Positions 53,681-63,566 are shown, counted from the first letter of the stretch. The stretch: 64,000 nt of DNA from JACMOY01 sp038322575 (GCA_038322575.1 JBBQGB010000006.1:1-64000); one strand, 5' to 3'. A program made the numbers and translations. The notes: generated by a model not told the origin, from the sequence alone.

Positions 53681-54280
53681 GTGTACGAGGGTGTGGTGCA
53701 GGATCTGATCGACGAGCTCGGGCGGCTGCCCGGCGTCGGTCCCAAGAGCGCGCAGCGGATCGCCTTCCACCTGCTGCAGGCAGACCCCGCGGACGTGCGC
53801 CGGCTCGTCCTGGCGCTGACCGAGGTCAAGGACAAGGTCCGGTTCTGCGTCACCTGCGGCAACGTCGCCCAGGACGAGCAGTGCCGCATCTGCCGCGACC
53901 CGCGCCGCGACCTGACCGCGATCTGCGTGGTCGAGGAGTCCAAGGACGTCGTGGCGGTCGAGAAGACCCGCGAGTTCCGCGGCCGCTACCACGTGCTCGG
54001 CGGGGCGATCAGCCCGATCGACGGCATCGGCCCCGACGACCTGCGCATCCGCGAGCTGCTCGCCCGCCTCGCTGACGGCGTCGTCACCGAGATCATCCTG
54101 GCCACCGACCCGAACCTCGAGGGCGAGGCGACGGCGAGCTACCTGGCCCGGATGCTCAAGCCGATGGGGCTGCGCGTCACCCGGATCGCCTCGGGGCTGC
54201 CGGTGGGCGGCGACCTCGAGTACGCCGACGAGATCACGCTCGGTCGAGCGTTCGAGGGACGGAGGTTGCTCGATGCCTGA
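53681..54280 (+). CDS. recR: Recombination mediator protein RecR
   Basis: A 199-residue RecR, which works with RecF and RecO to load RecA at gaps. It has the N-terminal helix-hairpin-helix ELGRLPGVGPKSAQRIAFH, the four-cysteine zinc finger RFCVTCGNV/EQCRICRDP, the Toprim strand ICVVEESKDVVAVEKT and TDPNLEGEATASYLAR, and the end VGGDLEYADEITLGRAFEGR. The GTG start (VYEGVVQDLIDELGRL) is canonical and follows TAGTCT by seven bases. The end overlaps the DUF5063 gene by eight bases. Confidence 0.95.
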   Translation: MYEGVVQDLIDELGRLPGVGPKSAQRIAFHLLQADPADVRRLVLALTEVKDKVRFCVTCGNVAQDEQCRICRDPRRDLTAICVVEESKDVVAVEKTREFRGRYHVLGGAISPIDGIGPDDLRIRELLARLADGVVTEIILATDPNLEGEATASYLARMLKPMGLRVTRIASGLPVGGDLEYADEITLGRAFEGRRLLDA

Positions 54281-54860
54281 GGACGCCGACGAGAGCGCCG
54301 ACATCGAGCGCGGTGAGCTGAGCCGCCTGGCGGCCGACACGGCCACCGACGTCCGCAGCTTCATCGAGGCGGTGACCACCGTCGCCAGCGGCACCAGCCC
54401 GGACGTCGCGCTGCCCATCGTGCTGCTCGCCCTCTCGCAGGTGCTGGCGAGCGGTGCCCGCCTCGGGGCCATCGCCGACGTCGTCCCCAGTGAGCGGTTC
54501 GAGCCGGACTCCGGTCCCGAGCCGGACGTCGACCCGCTGCGGGTCGCGCTCGCCAACGCCTTCGACGGGCTGGACGACTACGCCGAGGTCGTCGACCCGG
54601 TGCTGTCGGCGGACGTCGTCCGCGGGTCCCTGTCCGGTGACGTCGCCGCCGTGGCATCGGACCTGGCCCACGGGATGCGGCACTTCGAGAGCGGCCGGGT
54701 CGACGAGGCCCTGTGGTGGTGGCAGTTCTCGTACCTGTCCAGCTGGGGCAGCCCGGCCGCGAGCGCGTTGCGGGTCGTCCTGTCGATCCTGGCCCACCTG
54801 CGGCTGGACGCCGACGACGACGTCGTCGCGGACGCCGAGTTCGACGCCCTGCACCCGTAG
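54273..54860 (+). CDS. DUF5063 domain protein
   Basis: A 195-residue, mostly helical, acidic protein of the DUF5063 family, which is regularly encoded directly behind recR in actinobacteria. Conserved parts are DVRSFIEAVTTVASG, LPIVLLALSQVLASGARLGA and VDEALWWWQFSYLSSWG. No function is known. The ATG lies eight bases inside recR, so expression is coupled. The 115 bases that follow hold the aspartokinase promoter. Confidence 0.82.
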   Translation: MPEDADESADIERGELSRLAADTATDVRSFIEAVTTVASGTSPDVALPIVLLALSQVLASGARLGAIADVVPSERFEPDSGPEPDVDPLRVALANAFDGLDDYAEVVDPVLSADVVRGSLSGDVAAVASDLAHGMRHFESGRVDEALWWWQFSYLSSWGSPAASALRVVLSILAHLRLDADDDVVADAEFDALHP

Positions 54861-54925
54861 CCGCCCGCCACGTGGGACGCCCGTCTCGCGATGCGAACCG
54901 TGCGGGCCGACGTCCGGCGACTGCC

Positions 54926-54931
54926 TAGGAT
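54926..54931 (+). promoter_or_regulatory. Likely -10 box of the aspartokinase gene
   Basis: TAGGAT lies 45 bases before the GTG start, giving a leader of about 38 bases. The leader contains the palindrome GGGACGTCCC (54933-54942), which might be an operator. I do not see a clear -35 box. Confidence 0.35.
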
Positions 54932-54975
54932 CGGGACGTCCCGTGCGGGGCGCCGCCCGAGCGTGAGGGAGCATC

Positions 54976-56241
<1,266 letters not shown>

Positions 56242-56349
56242 CCCTTCCTCCCCCCACCCCGCGTTCCTCCCTGGAACCGGTGCGGCCCAGCCGTTATGGG
56301 CGTTACGTCCCCGGTTGGGGGGAGGAAAGCCGGGTGGGGGGAGGAAGGG
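56242..56349. repeat. C-rich/G-rich inverted repeat, copy 1
   Basis: CCCTTCCTCCCCCCACCCCG at 56242-56261 is repeated inverted as CGGGTGGGGGGAGGAAGGG at 56331-56349. A further GGTTGGGGGGAGGAAA lies at 56313-56328. The same words recur at 59293-59356. The last residues of the membrane protein encoded at 56303-56920 are read from this element. As RNA it would form a long hairpin between the convergent lysC and membrane-protein genes; as DNA the G-runs might form quadruplexes. Confidence 0.7.
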
Positions 56350-56920
56350 CGGGGGTGGGGCGGCGCTGGAGGGCGAGGGCCAGCAGCACCCAGCCGAGGG
56401 ACGCCGCGAGCATGGTGAGCACGCCGCGCGGGGGGAAGATGTGGCTGGTGCGCAACGACCAGGCGGCGCCGACCACCAGCACCGCGGGCACGACGGCGAC
56501 CAGCTGGGCCCGGGCGACGACGGCGGCCGCAGCCAGGACGCAGGCCGCGAGGTAGGCCAGGGTTCCGACCCTGGCCAGCGCGTCGCCCTCGCCGAACAGG
56601 ACGCCGATGCCGTCGGTGGCCGAGCGCACCTGCAGCGCACCGGCGCCGATGCCGGCCAGTACATCCAGCGCGGTGTAGCAGGTCGCGAAGATGTAGCCGA
56701 GCACCCCCACGACCCAGCCGAGCCGACGGTCGACCGACCGGGCCAGCAACCACGGTCCGAGCGGCAGCAGCGGGAACAGCGCCAGGGCGACGACGTGCAG
56801 CGCCCGCCAGTGCTCACCGGTCGCGGCCGTGAGCGAGCCCGGGTGCGTCGTCCCGACGGCGGCGAGCAGCAGCCCGGGCACGCCGGCCGCGAGCAGGACG
56901 CCGGCCTCGCGCCGGGTCAT
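56303..56920 (-). CDS. Multi-pass membrane protein of unknown function
   Basis: A 205-residue protein with five or six hydrophobic segments (AGVLLAAGVPGLLLAAVGTT, then HVVALALFPLLPLGPWLLA, VVGVLGYIFATCYTALDVLAG, LAYLAACVLAAAAVVARAQ and others). I do not recognise the family. Its ATG overlaps the stop of the S9 peptidase gene as ATGA, so it is translated with it. The C-terminal tail after about residue 185 (PTPALPPPTRLSSPQPGT) is encoded by the right arm of the inverted-repeat element, so the original stop may have been lost when the element arrived. Confidence 0.72.
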   Translation of the reverse strand: MTRREAGVLLAAGVPGLLLAAVGTTHPGSLTAATGEHWRALHVVALALFPLLPLGPWLLARSVDRRLGWVVGVLGYIFATCYTALDVLAGIGAGALQVRSATDGIGVLFGEGDALARVGTLAYLAACVLAAAAVVARAQLVAVVPAVLVVGAAWSLRTSHIFPPRGVLTMLAASLGWVLLALALQRRPTPALPPPTRLSSPQPGT

Positions 56921-58710
56921 CCGATCGCGGCCGGGGTGCCGAGGTGCTGCGCGACGAAGTCGATCTCGACCCGCATCTGGCGCACCCGCTCGTCGTTGAC
57001 CAGCGAGCCGTGGCCCGCGTCGTACCGGTAGACCTGGTGCGGCACCTGGCGTTCGGCCAGTCGCGCGACGTAGTTCTCGATCTGCCGGATGGGGCAGCGC
57101 GGGTCGTTCTCGCCGGCGAGCACGAGCACCGGCACGCGCACCGCGTCGACGTACGTGAGCGGGCTGGAGTCGGCGTACTTGTCGGGCACCTCGGTCGGTG
57201 AGCCGCCGAAGAGGCTGCGGTCGAAGGCTTTCAGGCCCTCCATCTCGTCCTCGAACGCCGCGACGTAGTCGGCGACCGGCACACCCGCGAGGCCCACCGC
57301 CCAGCGGTCCGGCTGGACGCCGAGGCCGAGCAGCGTGATGAAACCGCCCCACGACGCCCCCGCCAGGACGACGCGGTCGGGGTCGGCGACGCCGGTGGCC
57401 ACCAGGTGGTCGCGGACGGCGACGACGTCCGCCAGCTCGACGTGCCCCACGCGGGCCTCGAGGGCGTCGCGCCAGGCCGAACCGTAGCCCGTGGAGCCGC
57501 GGTAGTTCACCTGCACGAGAGCGAAGCCGTGGTCGACCCAGGCGCTCGCGTAGGCGCCGAACGCGTCCACGTCGTGGTGCGTGGGCCCGCCGTGCACCTC
57601 GACGACGAGCGGCCACGGGCCGGCGCCGCACGCCGGGGTTCGCAGCAGCGCGTGGACGCGACCGCCCGGGCCCTCGACCCAGACGTCCTGCACCGCAACG
57701 GATGTGGGCGCGACGGGGCCGGGCGCGGTGAGCAGCACCTCGTCGGTGCCGGTCACCCCGAAGCAGCGCACGCCGGCGGGCTGGGCCGCGGACGACCAGC
57801 TGGCCCACACGTCCCCGTCGTCCCGCACGGCGAACGAGGTGACCGTCCCCGTGGTGGGGCCGACGTCGGTGACCGCGCCGGTGGCCAGGTCGACCCGCAC
57901 CAGCCGGGTGCGGGCGACGTGGTCGATCGCGACCAGCACCCCCGCGGCGTCCGGCAGCCAGTCGGCGTCGGCCACCTCGCCGTCGACGGCGAGGTCGACC
58001 AGCTGCTCAGTGCCCGCGACCGGGTCCCAGACCAGCAGGGCGGGCGCGCCGTCCCGCTCGTGCACGACGAGCAGGCGCGGGTCACCGGTGACGGGGGAGA
58101 AGCCGAGGGGGTGCAGGCCCTTGCCCGCGCCGTCCCACAGGTCGGCGACCGCGCCGGCGTCGTCGACCCGCAGCACCCGCAGCGCCGGGTGACGCGAGTC
58201 GCCGTGCTCGCTGTGCGCCAGCACGACCAGGGTCTCGTCGCGCGACAGGTCGCCGACGTAGGCCTCCTCGACGTGGGCGTAGATCTCACGCGCCGCGCCA
58301 TCGGGGGCTACCGCGTGCACCCGGACGCCGTACCCGTCGTCGCTGCTGCCGACGACGGTGACGCCTTCGCCCAGGGCCAGGCCGCTGGAGTACGCCGGCT
58401 CGAGGCCGGTGGCGTCCACCGCCGCGCCGGGCGCCGATCCGAACGGCTGACGCCGCCACACCCCGCGCTCGTCGCCGCGGTCGTCGTCGAACCACCACAG
58501 CCACTCGCCGGCGGGCTCGATGGTGGCGCCCGACGTCCCGTCCGCGCGGTCGGTCGCCGGCGTCAGCTCGGCCGACCCCACCTGCCACGAGTGCACCTCG
58601 AGGACGCCGGCAGGCGTGGTGGCGAGCACGACGGCCCGCTCGGGACGGTCGCGCGCCCAGTCCGGCAGGCTGACGCGGCGAGCACGGAAACGGTCTTCCC
58701 AGTCGGCCAT
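56917..58710 (-). CDS. S9 family prolyl oligopeptidase-like serine peptidase
   Basis: A 597-residue peptidase. A beta-propeller part (about residues 1-330) gates an alpha/beta hydrolase domain with the oxyanion region VVEVHGGPTHHD, the nucleophile LAGASWGGFITLL (Ser near 453), the acid LAGENDPRCP (near 535) and the histidine YDAGHGSLV (near 566). These are the features of the acylaminoacyl peptidase/S9C branch, which removes blocked N-terminal residues or cleaves short peptides. There is no signal peptide. CAGGCT lies six bases before the ATG. It forms an operon with the membrane protein that follows. Confidence 0.92.
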   Translation of the reverse strand: MADWEDRFRARRVSLPDWARDRPERAVVLATTPAGVLEVHSWQVGSAELTPATDRADGTSGATIEPAGEWLWWFDDDRGDERGVWRRQPFGSAPGAAVDATGLEPAYSSGLALGEGVTVVGSSDDGYGVRVHAVAPDGAAREIYAHVEEAYVGDLSRDETLVVLAHSEHGDSRHPALRVLRVDDAGAVADLWDGAGKGLHPLGFSPVTGDPRLLVVHERDGAPALLVWDPVAGTEQLVDLAVDGEVADADWLPDAAGVLVAIDHVARTRLVRVDLATGAVTDVGPTTGTVTSFAVRDDGDVWASWSSAAQPAGVRCFGVTGTDEVLLTAPGPVAPTSVAVQDVWVEGPGGRVHALLRTPACGAGPWPLVVEVHGGPTHHDVDAFGAYASAWVDHGFALVQVNYRGSTGYGSAWRDALEARVGHVELADVVAVRDHLVATGVADPDRVVLAGASWGGFITLLGLGVQPDRWAVGLAGVPVADYVAAFEDEMEGLKAFDRSLFGGSPTEVPDKYADSSPLTYVDAVRVPVLVLAGENDPRCPIRQIENYVARLAERQVPHQVYRYDAGHGSLVNDERVRQMRVEIDFVAQHLGTPAAIG

Positions 58711-58800
58711 GACGACAGCCTGTCACCAGCCTCGACCCAGCCGATGAACGGGTCGGCCGCGACCGACGTCCGGCGGACGCCGGGCTCGCTCGCGCCGGGC

Positions 58801-59202
58801 TCAGGTGCTCAGCGACGATGCGGGGAGCAGCTCGTGCAGGCAGAGCACGTTGCCGTCGGGGTCCTCGAACCACGCCGCCTTCTGCGAACCGAGGAGGCAG
58901 ACGTGCTCCACCGTCCGCAGGCCCGGCAGGTCGTAGTCCGCGAAGGTGACGCCGCGCTGGGCGAGGTCGCGGATCTCGGCCGTGATGTCAGCGACCTCGA
59001 AGGACAGCTCGGTGCGACCCGTCGGAGTCGCCTCCGGGCCGGGCACCAGCGCCAGGCTCGCGCCACCGCCCAGCGCGAAGACCTCTTGTCCCTCGCTGTT
59101 GCGGCCTGAGTAGTCCAGCCCGAGCCGGTCACGGTAGAACTCGACCGCGGGCGAAGCCTGCGACACCTGCAGGATCGTCGTCACGAGACATCCTGAGAGC
59201 AT
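58801..59202 (-). CDS. VOC (glyoxalase/bleomycin resistance) family protein
   Basis: A 133-residue vicinal-oxygen-chelate protein built of two beta-alpha-beta-beta-beta units. It shows TILQVSQASPAVEFYRDRLG at the start, ALGGGASLALVPGP, RTELSFEVADITAEI and the end AAWFEDPDGNVLCLHEL with the metal glutamate. Members include glyoxalase I, dioxygenases and drug-binding proteins, and the substrate is unknown. The ATG has AGGAGG about five bases upstream, one of the strongest ribosome sites in the window, so a longer upstream reading was not used. Confidence 0.85.
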   Translation of the reverse strand: MLSGCLVTTILQVSQASPAVEFYRDRLGLDYSGRNSEGQEVFALGGGASLALVPGPEATPTGRTELSFEVADITAEIRDLAQRGVTFADYDLPGLRTVEHVCLLGSQKAAWFEDPDGNVLCLHELLPASSLST

Positions 59203-59292
59203 GCCGACCTCCTTGGCTGGTCCCTGCTCGTGAGCGTCCTCCGGTGCCGTCGTCCGCACAAGGGTTGGCGGCAGCGCACATCGGTGGACCTG

Positions 59293-59356
59293 TTCCTCCC
59301 CCCACCCCGCCGCTATACCGACATATCGACCACGGTGAGCCGGTCGGGGGGAGGAA
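59293..59356. repeat. C-rich/G-rich inverted repeat, copy 2
   Basis: TTCCTCCCCCCACCCCGC (59293-59310) faces GGTCGGGGGGAGGAA (59342-59356), with a further GGCGGGGGAGGAATGCGG to the right. The left arm is identical over 17 bases to copy 1 at 56245-56261. Copy 2 lies between the VOC gene and tRNA-Pro; bases 59203-59290 to its left hold no feature I can identify. Confidence 0.7.
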
Positions 59357-59395
59357 TGCAGGCGGGGGAGGAATGCGGAGGCGGGCGCACGCGTC

Positions 59396-59423
59396 GGCCC
59401 CGACCTCGGCGGAGGTCGGGGCC
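59396..59423 (-). terminator. Hairpin after tRNA-Pro
   Basis: GGCCCCGACCTC (59396-59407), loop GGCG, then GAGGTCGGGGCC (59412-59423): a perfect 12-bp stem with a four-base loop, five bases beyond the tRNA 3' end on the bottom strand. It lacks a T tract, as is common in high-GC genomes. Confidence 0.7.
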
Positions 59424-59428
59424 GTGAC

Positions 59429-59505
<77 letters not shown>

Positions 59506-59563
59506 ATGCTGCACCCCGCGAGCGGAGCCTCATCATCCTAGCGGAGGCCGTCGGCGGGTCGGG

Positions 59564-60484
59564 TCAGCGGATCGGTACGAGGGTGAGCAGGGTCGCCTCG
59601 GGGCGGCAGGCGAACCGCACCGGCGTGTACGGCGAGGTGCCGAGCCCCGCGCTGACGTGCAGCCAGGCGGCGCCGTCCGGGGCGGACGCGGTCGGTGCGG
59701 CGCTGCCGGCCCCGGGCCACCAGCGGCTCGCGCCCCGCGCCCGGCGCCGGTCCAGGTCGCAGTTGGTGACCAGGGCGCCGTACCCGGGCAGGCGCAGCTG
59801 GCCGCCGTGGGTGTGACCCGCCAGCACCAGCGGCAGCCCCTCGCCCGCCATCTGGTCGAGCACCCGGGTGTAGGGGGCGTGGGTGACACCGAACGTGACG
59901 TCCGCGCCCGGCGTCACGATCGCGGGGTAGCGGTCGTAGCGCAGGTGCGGGTCGTCGACGCCGACGAACCCGATGCGCAGCCCCCGCAGGGTGAGTGCGG
60001 CGCGGGCGTTGGTCAGGTCGACCCACCCGGCCCCGGTCAAGCCGGCCACCAGCTCGGACGTCGGCAGGCGCCGGCCGATCACCCGCCGGCCGTCGCTGCG
60101 CCCCAGGTAGCGCGCGGGGTTCTTGGGCTTGGGGGCGAAGTAGTCGTTGGAGCCCAGGACGAAGACGCCGGGACGCCGCAGCAGGGGCTCGAGGGCGTGC
60201 AGGGCGGTCGGGACGGCGTCCAGGTGGGCCAGGTTGTCACCGGTGTCGACGACCAGGTCGGGCTCGAGCGCACCCAGCCGCCGCACCCAGTCGACCTCGC
60301 GGCGGGTGCGCGGCGTCAGGTGCAGGTCGGACAGGTGCAGCACGCGCAGCGTCGGCGCACCGACGGGCAGCACCGGCAGCTCGACGCGGCGCAGCGTGTA
60401 CGCGCGGCTCTCGGCGACCGCGTACGTCAGTCCCGCGACGCCCGCGAGCGTGCCGGCGGTGAGCATCTTCACGGGGGCGCGCAT
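59564..60484 (-). CDS. Membrane-anchored metallophosphoesterase
   Basis: A 306-residue calcineurin-like phosphoesterase. An N-terminal hydrophobic helix (VKMLTAGTLAGVAGLTYAVA) may anchor it. The metal motifs are in order: LHLSDLHLTP (Asp, His), VVDTGDNLAHLD (GDN variant of GDxxD), VLGSNDYFAP (GSNDY in place of GNHD), FGVTHAPYTR and LAGHTHGGQLRLPG. The family includes UDP-diacylglucosamine-pyrophosphatase-like and YkuE-type proteins; the substrate is not clear. It diverges from the YqeY-like gene across about 38 bases. Confidence 0.9.
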   Translation of the reverse strand: MRAPVKMLTAGTLAGVAGLTYAVAESRAYTLRRVELPVLPVGAPTLRVLHLSDLHLTPRTRREVDWVRRLGALEPDLVVDTGDNLAHLDAVPTALHALEPLLRRPGVFVLGSNDYFAPKPKNPARYLGRSDGRRVIGRRLPTSELVAGLTGAGWVDLTNARAALTLRGLRIGFVGVDDPHLRYDRYPAIVTPGADVTFGVTHAPYTRVLDQMAGEGLPLVLAGHTHGGQLRLPGYGALVTNCDLDRRRARGASRWWPGAGSAAPTASAPDGAAWLHVSAGLGTSPYTPVRFACRPEATLLTLVPIR

Positions 60485-60522
60485 GGTGCGCCATCCTGCC
60501 AGCGGCTGCGAGCATGGCCGTC

Positions 60523-60978
60523 ATGGCCACCCTGAAGCAGACCCTGCGCGACGACCTGCTGACCTCGATGCGCGCCAAGGACGAGCTGCGCACCGCGACG
60601 ATCCGCATGGTGCTCACCGCGATCACGAACGAGGAGGTCTCGGGCGACACCGCCCGTGAGCTCAGCGACGACGAGCTGCTGGTGGTGCTGCGCCGCGAGG
60701 CCAAGAAACGTCGCGAGGCGGCCACGGCCTTCGCGGACGGTGGCCGTCCCGAGCGGGCCCAGCGCGAGCGCGACGAGCTGGGCGTCGTCGAGGCGTACCT
60801 GCCCCGGCAGCTGGACGACGAGGCGCTGGCCGCCCTGGTGACGTCGGCGATCGCCGAGGCCGGGGTCAGCGGGCCGAAGGCGATCGGGCCGGTGATGAAG
60901 GCGCTGCAGCCCGCGGTGGCCGGGCGGGCCGACGGCGGTCGGGTGTCGGCCGAGGTGCGTCGCCAGCTCGCCGGCTGA
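60523..60978 (+). CDS. GatB/YqeY domain protein
   Basis: A 151-residue YqeY protein, related to the tail domain of the amidotransferase subunit GatB. It begins MATLKQTLRDDLLTSMRAKD and has MVLTAITNEEV, REAKKRREAATAFADGGR and VVEAYLPRQLDDEAL. A role in tRNA-dependent amidation has been suggested but is not proven. The second ATG was chosen because it gives the family N-terminus; an ATG three codons upstream (60514) is an alternative. Confidence 0.9.
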   Translation: MATLKQTLRDDLLTSMRAKDELRTATIRMVLTAITNEEVSGDTARELSDDELLVVLRREAKKRREAATAFADGGRPERAQRERDELGVVEAYLPRQLDDEALAALVTSAIAEAGVSGPKAIGPVMKALQPAVAGRADGGRVSAEVRRQLAG

Positions 60979-60996
60979 ACGGCACCGACCAAGGGC

Positions 60997-63456
60997 TCAG
61001 CGGCCCTTGCCCTTGCCCTTGCCCTTGCCGTTGCCCTTGCCGTTCGCCGCGGGGGCGACGGCCGGGTTGATCGGGATGACCGGCCCGGTGACCGCCGGCG
61101 GCGCCACGGGCGCTGGCGCCGGCGCGGGGGCTACGCCCGAGCTGAGGTAGATGGTCACCGTCGTGCCCGGCGGCACCCGGTTGCCCGAGCGCGGCGAGGA
61201 GCCCACGGCGGTGCCGGCAGCCTGGGCGGAGGCCACTGGCGAGGGGCTGACCGCCGGGGTGAGTCCGGCCGCGGTGATCGCGTCCTGCGCCGCCTGGGCA
61301 CTGAGGCCGTAGACCGAGGGCACGCCGAGGCGCTCGCCGTTGACGATCTTGTCGCTGGGGCGGCCGAACTCCTCGACCGGCAGGTCGGCCACCGCCTTCT
61401 GCATGAAGGACTGCCAGATCGGCCCCGGGATCGTGGCCCCGAAGACCCGGCCGTAGCTGCGACCGGCCAGGGTGATGCGGTTCAGACCCTTCTGCTCCTT
61501 GGGGTGGCCGACCCACACCGCGGCAGAGAGCTGCGGGGTGTAGCCGACGAACCAGATGTCGGTCGGCAGGTTGGTCGTGCCGGTCTTGCCGGCTGCCGGC
61601 CGCCCGATGCCGAGGCCGCGTCCGGTGCCGTTGCTGATCACGCCGGTGAGCGCCTGGGTCACCCCGCTGGCGACGTCGGGGTCGAGCACCTGCGAGCAGC
61701 TGGTCTTTGGTGCGGGCAGCGCCTTGCCGTCCAGCGCCTTGACCCCGGTGATGGAGATCGGCGCGCAGTAGACGCCGTCGGCGGCGAAGGCGGCGTACGC
61801 CGCGGCCATCGTCAGCGGTGCGACGTTCTCGACGCCCAGGGTGAGCGAGGGGTTGGGCCGAAGCCGCAGGGTCGAGGGACCACCTGAGCCGTACGGCTGG
61901 GGTGCGCCCAGGTGCACGCCGAGGCTCTCGGCCATGTCACGGACCTCGCAGACGCCGACCTGCGCCTCGAGGTTGACGAAGGCGGTGTTGATCGAGATCG
62001 CCGTGGCCTCCAGCAAGGTCCGGTTGCCGTGCTCGTTGCCCTCGCTGTTGCGCACCTTGTACTCGTTGGCGAACTTCTCGTCGGCGGTGCAGTACTTGAA
62101 GGCCGAGCGCGGAAAGGTGACACCGCTCAGCGGTGCGTCGATCGTGCTGGTCAGGGCACGGCCCTCCTTGAGGGCCGCAGCCAGGGTGAACGCCTTGAAC
62201 GTCGACCCGGTGAGAAAGCCGATGCCGCCGCCGTACGCCTTGTCGACGTTGTAGTTCACGGCGTCGAACCCGGCCTTCTTGGCGTTGTTGAACCGGGTGT
62301 TCTGGGCCATCGCCAGGATCTTGCCCGTGCCCGGCTCGACCACGGACATGGCCGCGCCCACGCCGGCCCCATTGGACGCCGGCACCTTCTTGTTGATCGC
62401 GGCCTGGGCCTGCCGCTGCAGCTTGGGGTCGATGGTGGTGGTGATCGTCAGGCCACCGCGCAGGATCTGCTGGCGGCGCTCGGCCTCGGTGGCACCGAAG
62501 TTCTTGTCGGCCAGCAGCGTGCGGTAGACGTAGTTGCAGAAGTAGCCGAAGGGCGAGACGTCGCACCCGTTGCCGGTGGGCGAGATCTTCAGCCGCACCG
62601 GGGTCTTGACGGCCTTGTCGTGCTCGGCCGCGGTGATGACCCCGGTGGCGAGCATGCGGGCCAGCACGACGTTGCGCCGGGCGTTGGCGGGCTTGAGGTT
62701 GATGCGCGGGTTGTAGGCGCGCGGCTGCTGGACGATGCCGGCGAGCAGGGCCGCCTGCGGCAGGGTGAGGGCCTTGGCGTGGACGCCGAAGTAGTGGCGG
62801 GCCGCGGCCTCGACGCCGTACGCCCCGTCGCCGTAGTAGGCGATGTTGAGGTAGCCCTGCAGGATCTGGTCCTTGGACAGCTTCTCTTCCAGGGTGACGG
62901 CCAGCTTGAGCTCGCGCAGCTTGCGGGAGTAGGTCTTGTCGATGGCTGCCGCGACGCCTGCCTGGTCGCCGGCGTACACGGCGTTCTCCTGCAGGGTGAG
63001 CTTGACGTACTGCTGGGTCAGCGTCGAGGCACCCTGCTGCGAGCTGCTGTTCGCGTTGTTGACCGCGGCGCGCGCGATGCCCTTGAGGTCGACGCCGCCG
63101 TGGGAGTAGAAGCGGGTGTCCTCGATGGCCACCTGGGCCTTGGCCATGTTGGGCGACACCTGGTCGAGCGGCACCACGATGCGGTTCTCGCTGTAGAACG
63201 TGGCGATCAGTGAACCGTCCGCAGCGCGGATCCGGGACTGCTGGGCCAGCGGGCTCTGCTGCAGCTCGGCGGGCAGCGAGTCGAAGAACCCGACTCCGGC
63301 CCGGGCGGAGGCGCCGGCGGCGCCCACGGCCGGCATGGCCAGACCCGCCATGATCAGCCCGGCGACGACGGCTGTGACCACGAGCGAGACCAGCAGCAGG
63401 AGCAGCCCGATCAGGCTCGTCCCCCGGTCGTCACCGCGGGGCATCAGGCGGGTCAT
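60997..63456 (-). CDS. Class A penicillin-binding protein with PASTA domain (PonA2-like)
   Basis: An 819-residue bifunctional peptidoglycan synthase. A cytoplasmic start and one membrane helix (about 14-40) precede the glycosyltransferase domain, with IEDTRFYSHGGVDLKGI (catalytic Glu near 110) and GASTLTQQYVKLTL. The transpeptidase domain has GSTFKAF (SxxK near 418), ISINTAF (SxN) and AGKTGTT (near 622). One PASTA domain (VPSVYGLSAQAAQDAITAAG on) is followed by a Pro/Ala linker and a tail of alternating Gly and Lys (NGKGNGKGKGKGKGR). The WhiB4-like gene lies across a 248-base divergent region, as for ponA2 in mycobacteria. Confidence 0.95.
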   Translation of the reverse strand: MTRLMPRGDDRGTSLIGLLLLLVSLVVTAVVAGLIMAGLAMPAVGAAGASARAGVGFFDSLPAELQQSPLAQQSRIRAADGSLIATFYSENRIVVPLDQVSPNMAKAQVAIEDTRFYSHGGVDLKGIARAAVNNANSSSQQGASTLTQQYVKLTLQENAVYAGDQAGVAAAIDKTYSRKLRELKLAVTLEEKLSKDQILQGYLNIAYYGDGAYGVEAAARHYFGVHAKALTLPQAALLAGIVQQPRAYNPRINLKPANARRNVVLARMLATGVITAAEHDKAVKTPVRLKISPTGNGCDVSPFGYFCNYVYRTLLADKNFGATEAERRQQILRGGLTITTTIDPKLQRQAQAAINKKVPASNGAGVGAAMSVVEPGTGKILAMAQNTRFNNAKKAGFDAVNYNVDKAYGGGIGFLTGSTFKAFTLAAALKEGRALTSTIDAPLSGVTFPRSAFKYCTADEKFANEYKVRNSEGNEHGNRTLLEATAISINTAFVNLEAQVGVCEVRDMAESLGVHLGAPQPYGSGGPSTLRLRPNPSLTLGVENVAPLTMAAAYAAFAADGVYCAPISITGVKALDGKALPAPKTSCSQVLDPDVASGVTQALTGVISNGTGRGLGIGRPAAGKTGTTNLPTDIWFVGYTPQLSAAVWVGHPKEQKGLNRITLAGRSYGRVFGATIPGPIWQSFMQKAVADLPVEEFGRPSDKIVNGERLGVPSVYGLSAQAAQDAITAAGLTPAVSPSPVASAQAAGTAVGSSPRSGNRVPPGTTVTIYLSSGVAPAPAPAPVAPPAVTGPVIPINPAVAPAANGKGNGKGKGKGKGR
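61002..61048 (-). repeat. Short tandem repeat encoding the Gly-Lys tail
   Basis: Six-base units (CCCTTG on the top strand, GGCAAG for Gly-Lys on the coding strand) are repeated about seven times at the 3' end of the penicillin-binding-protein gene. The reading frame is kept whatever the number of units, so tail length could vary between strains. Confidence 0.8.
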
Positions 63457-63552
63457 GGGGGTCCTCTCGTCACCGGCGCGAGCGGGCCCGGTGGCCGACG
63501 CAGCACGTCCACAGTAACCCGGGGCACCGACGTCCGGCCGGTTCGTCGACGC

Positions 63553-63566
63553 AGTGACTAGTCACT
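63553..63566. promoter_or_regulatory. Perfect 14-bp palindrome in the PBP-WhiB divergent region
   Basis: AGTGACTAGTCACT is its own reverse complement. It stands about 100 bases before the penicillin-binding-protein start and 140 bases before the WhiB start, in a less G+C-rich part of the gap. It looks like the binding site of a dimeric regulator that could act on both genes. Confidence 0.5.

Noticed and set aside
61002..61048. CRISPR or other spaced array at the repeat in the penicillin-binding-protein gene
   Set aside because: The units are six bases, directly adjacent and in frame as Gly-Lys codons, with no spacers.
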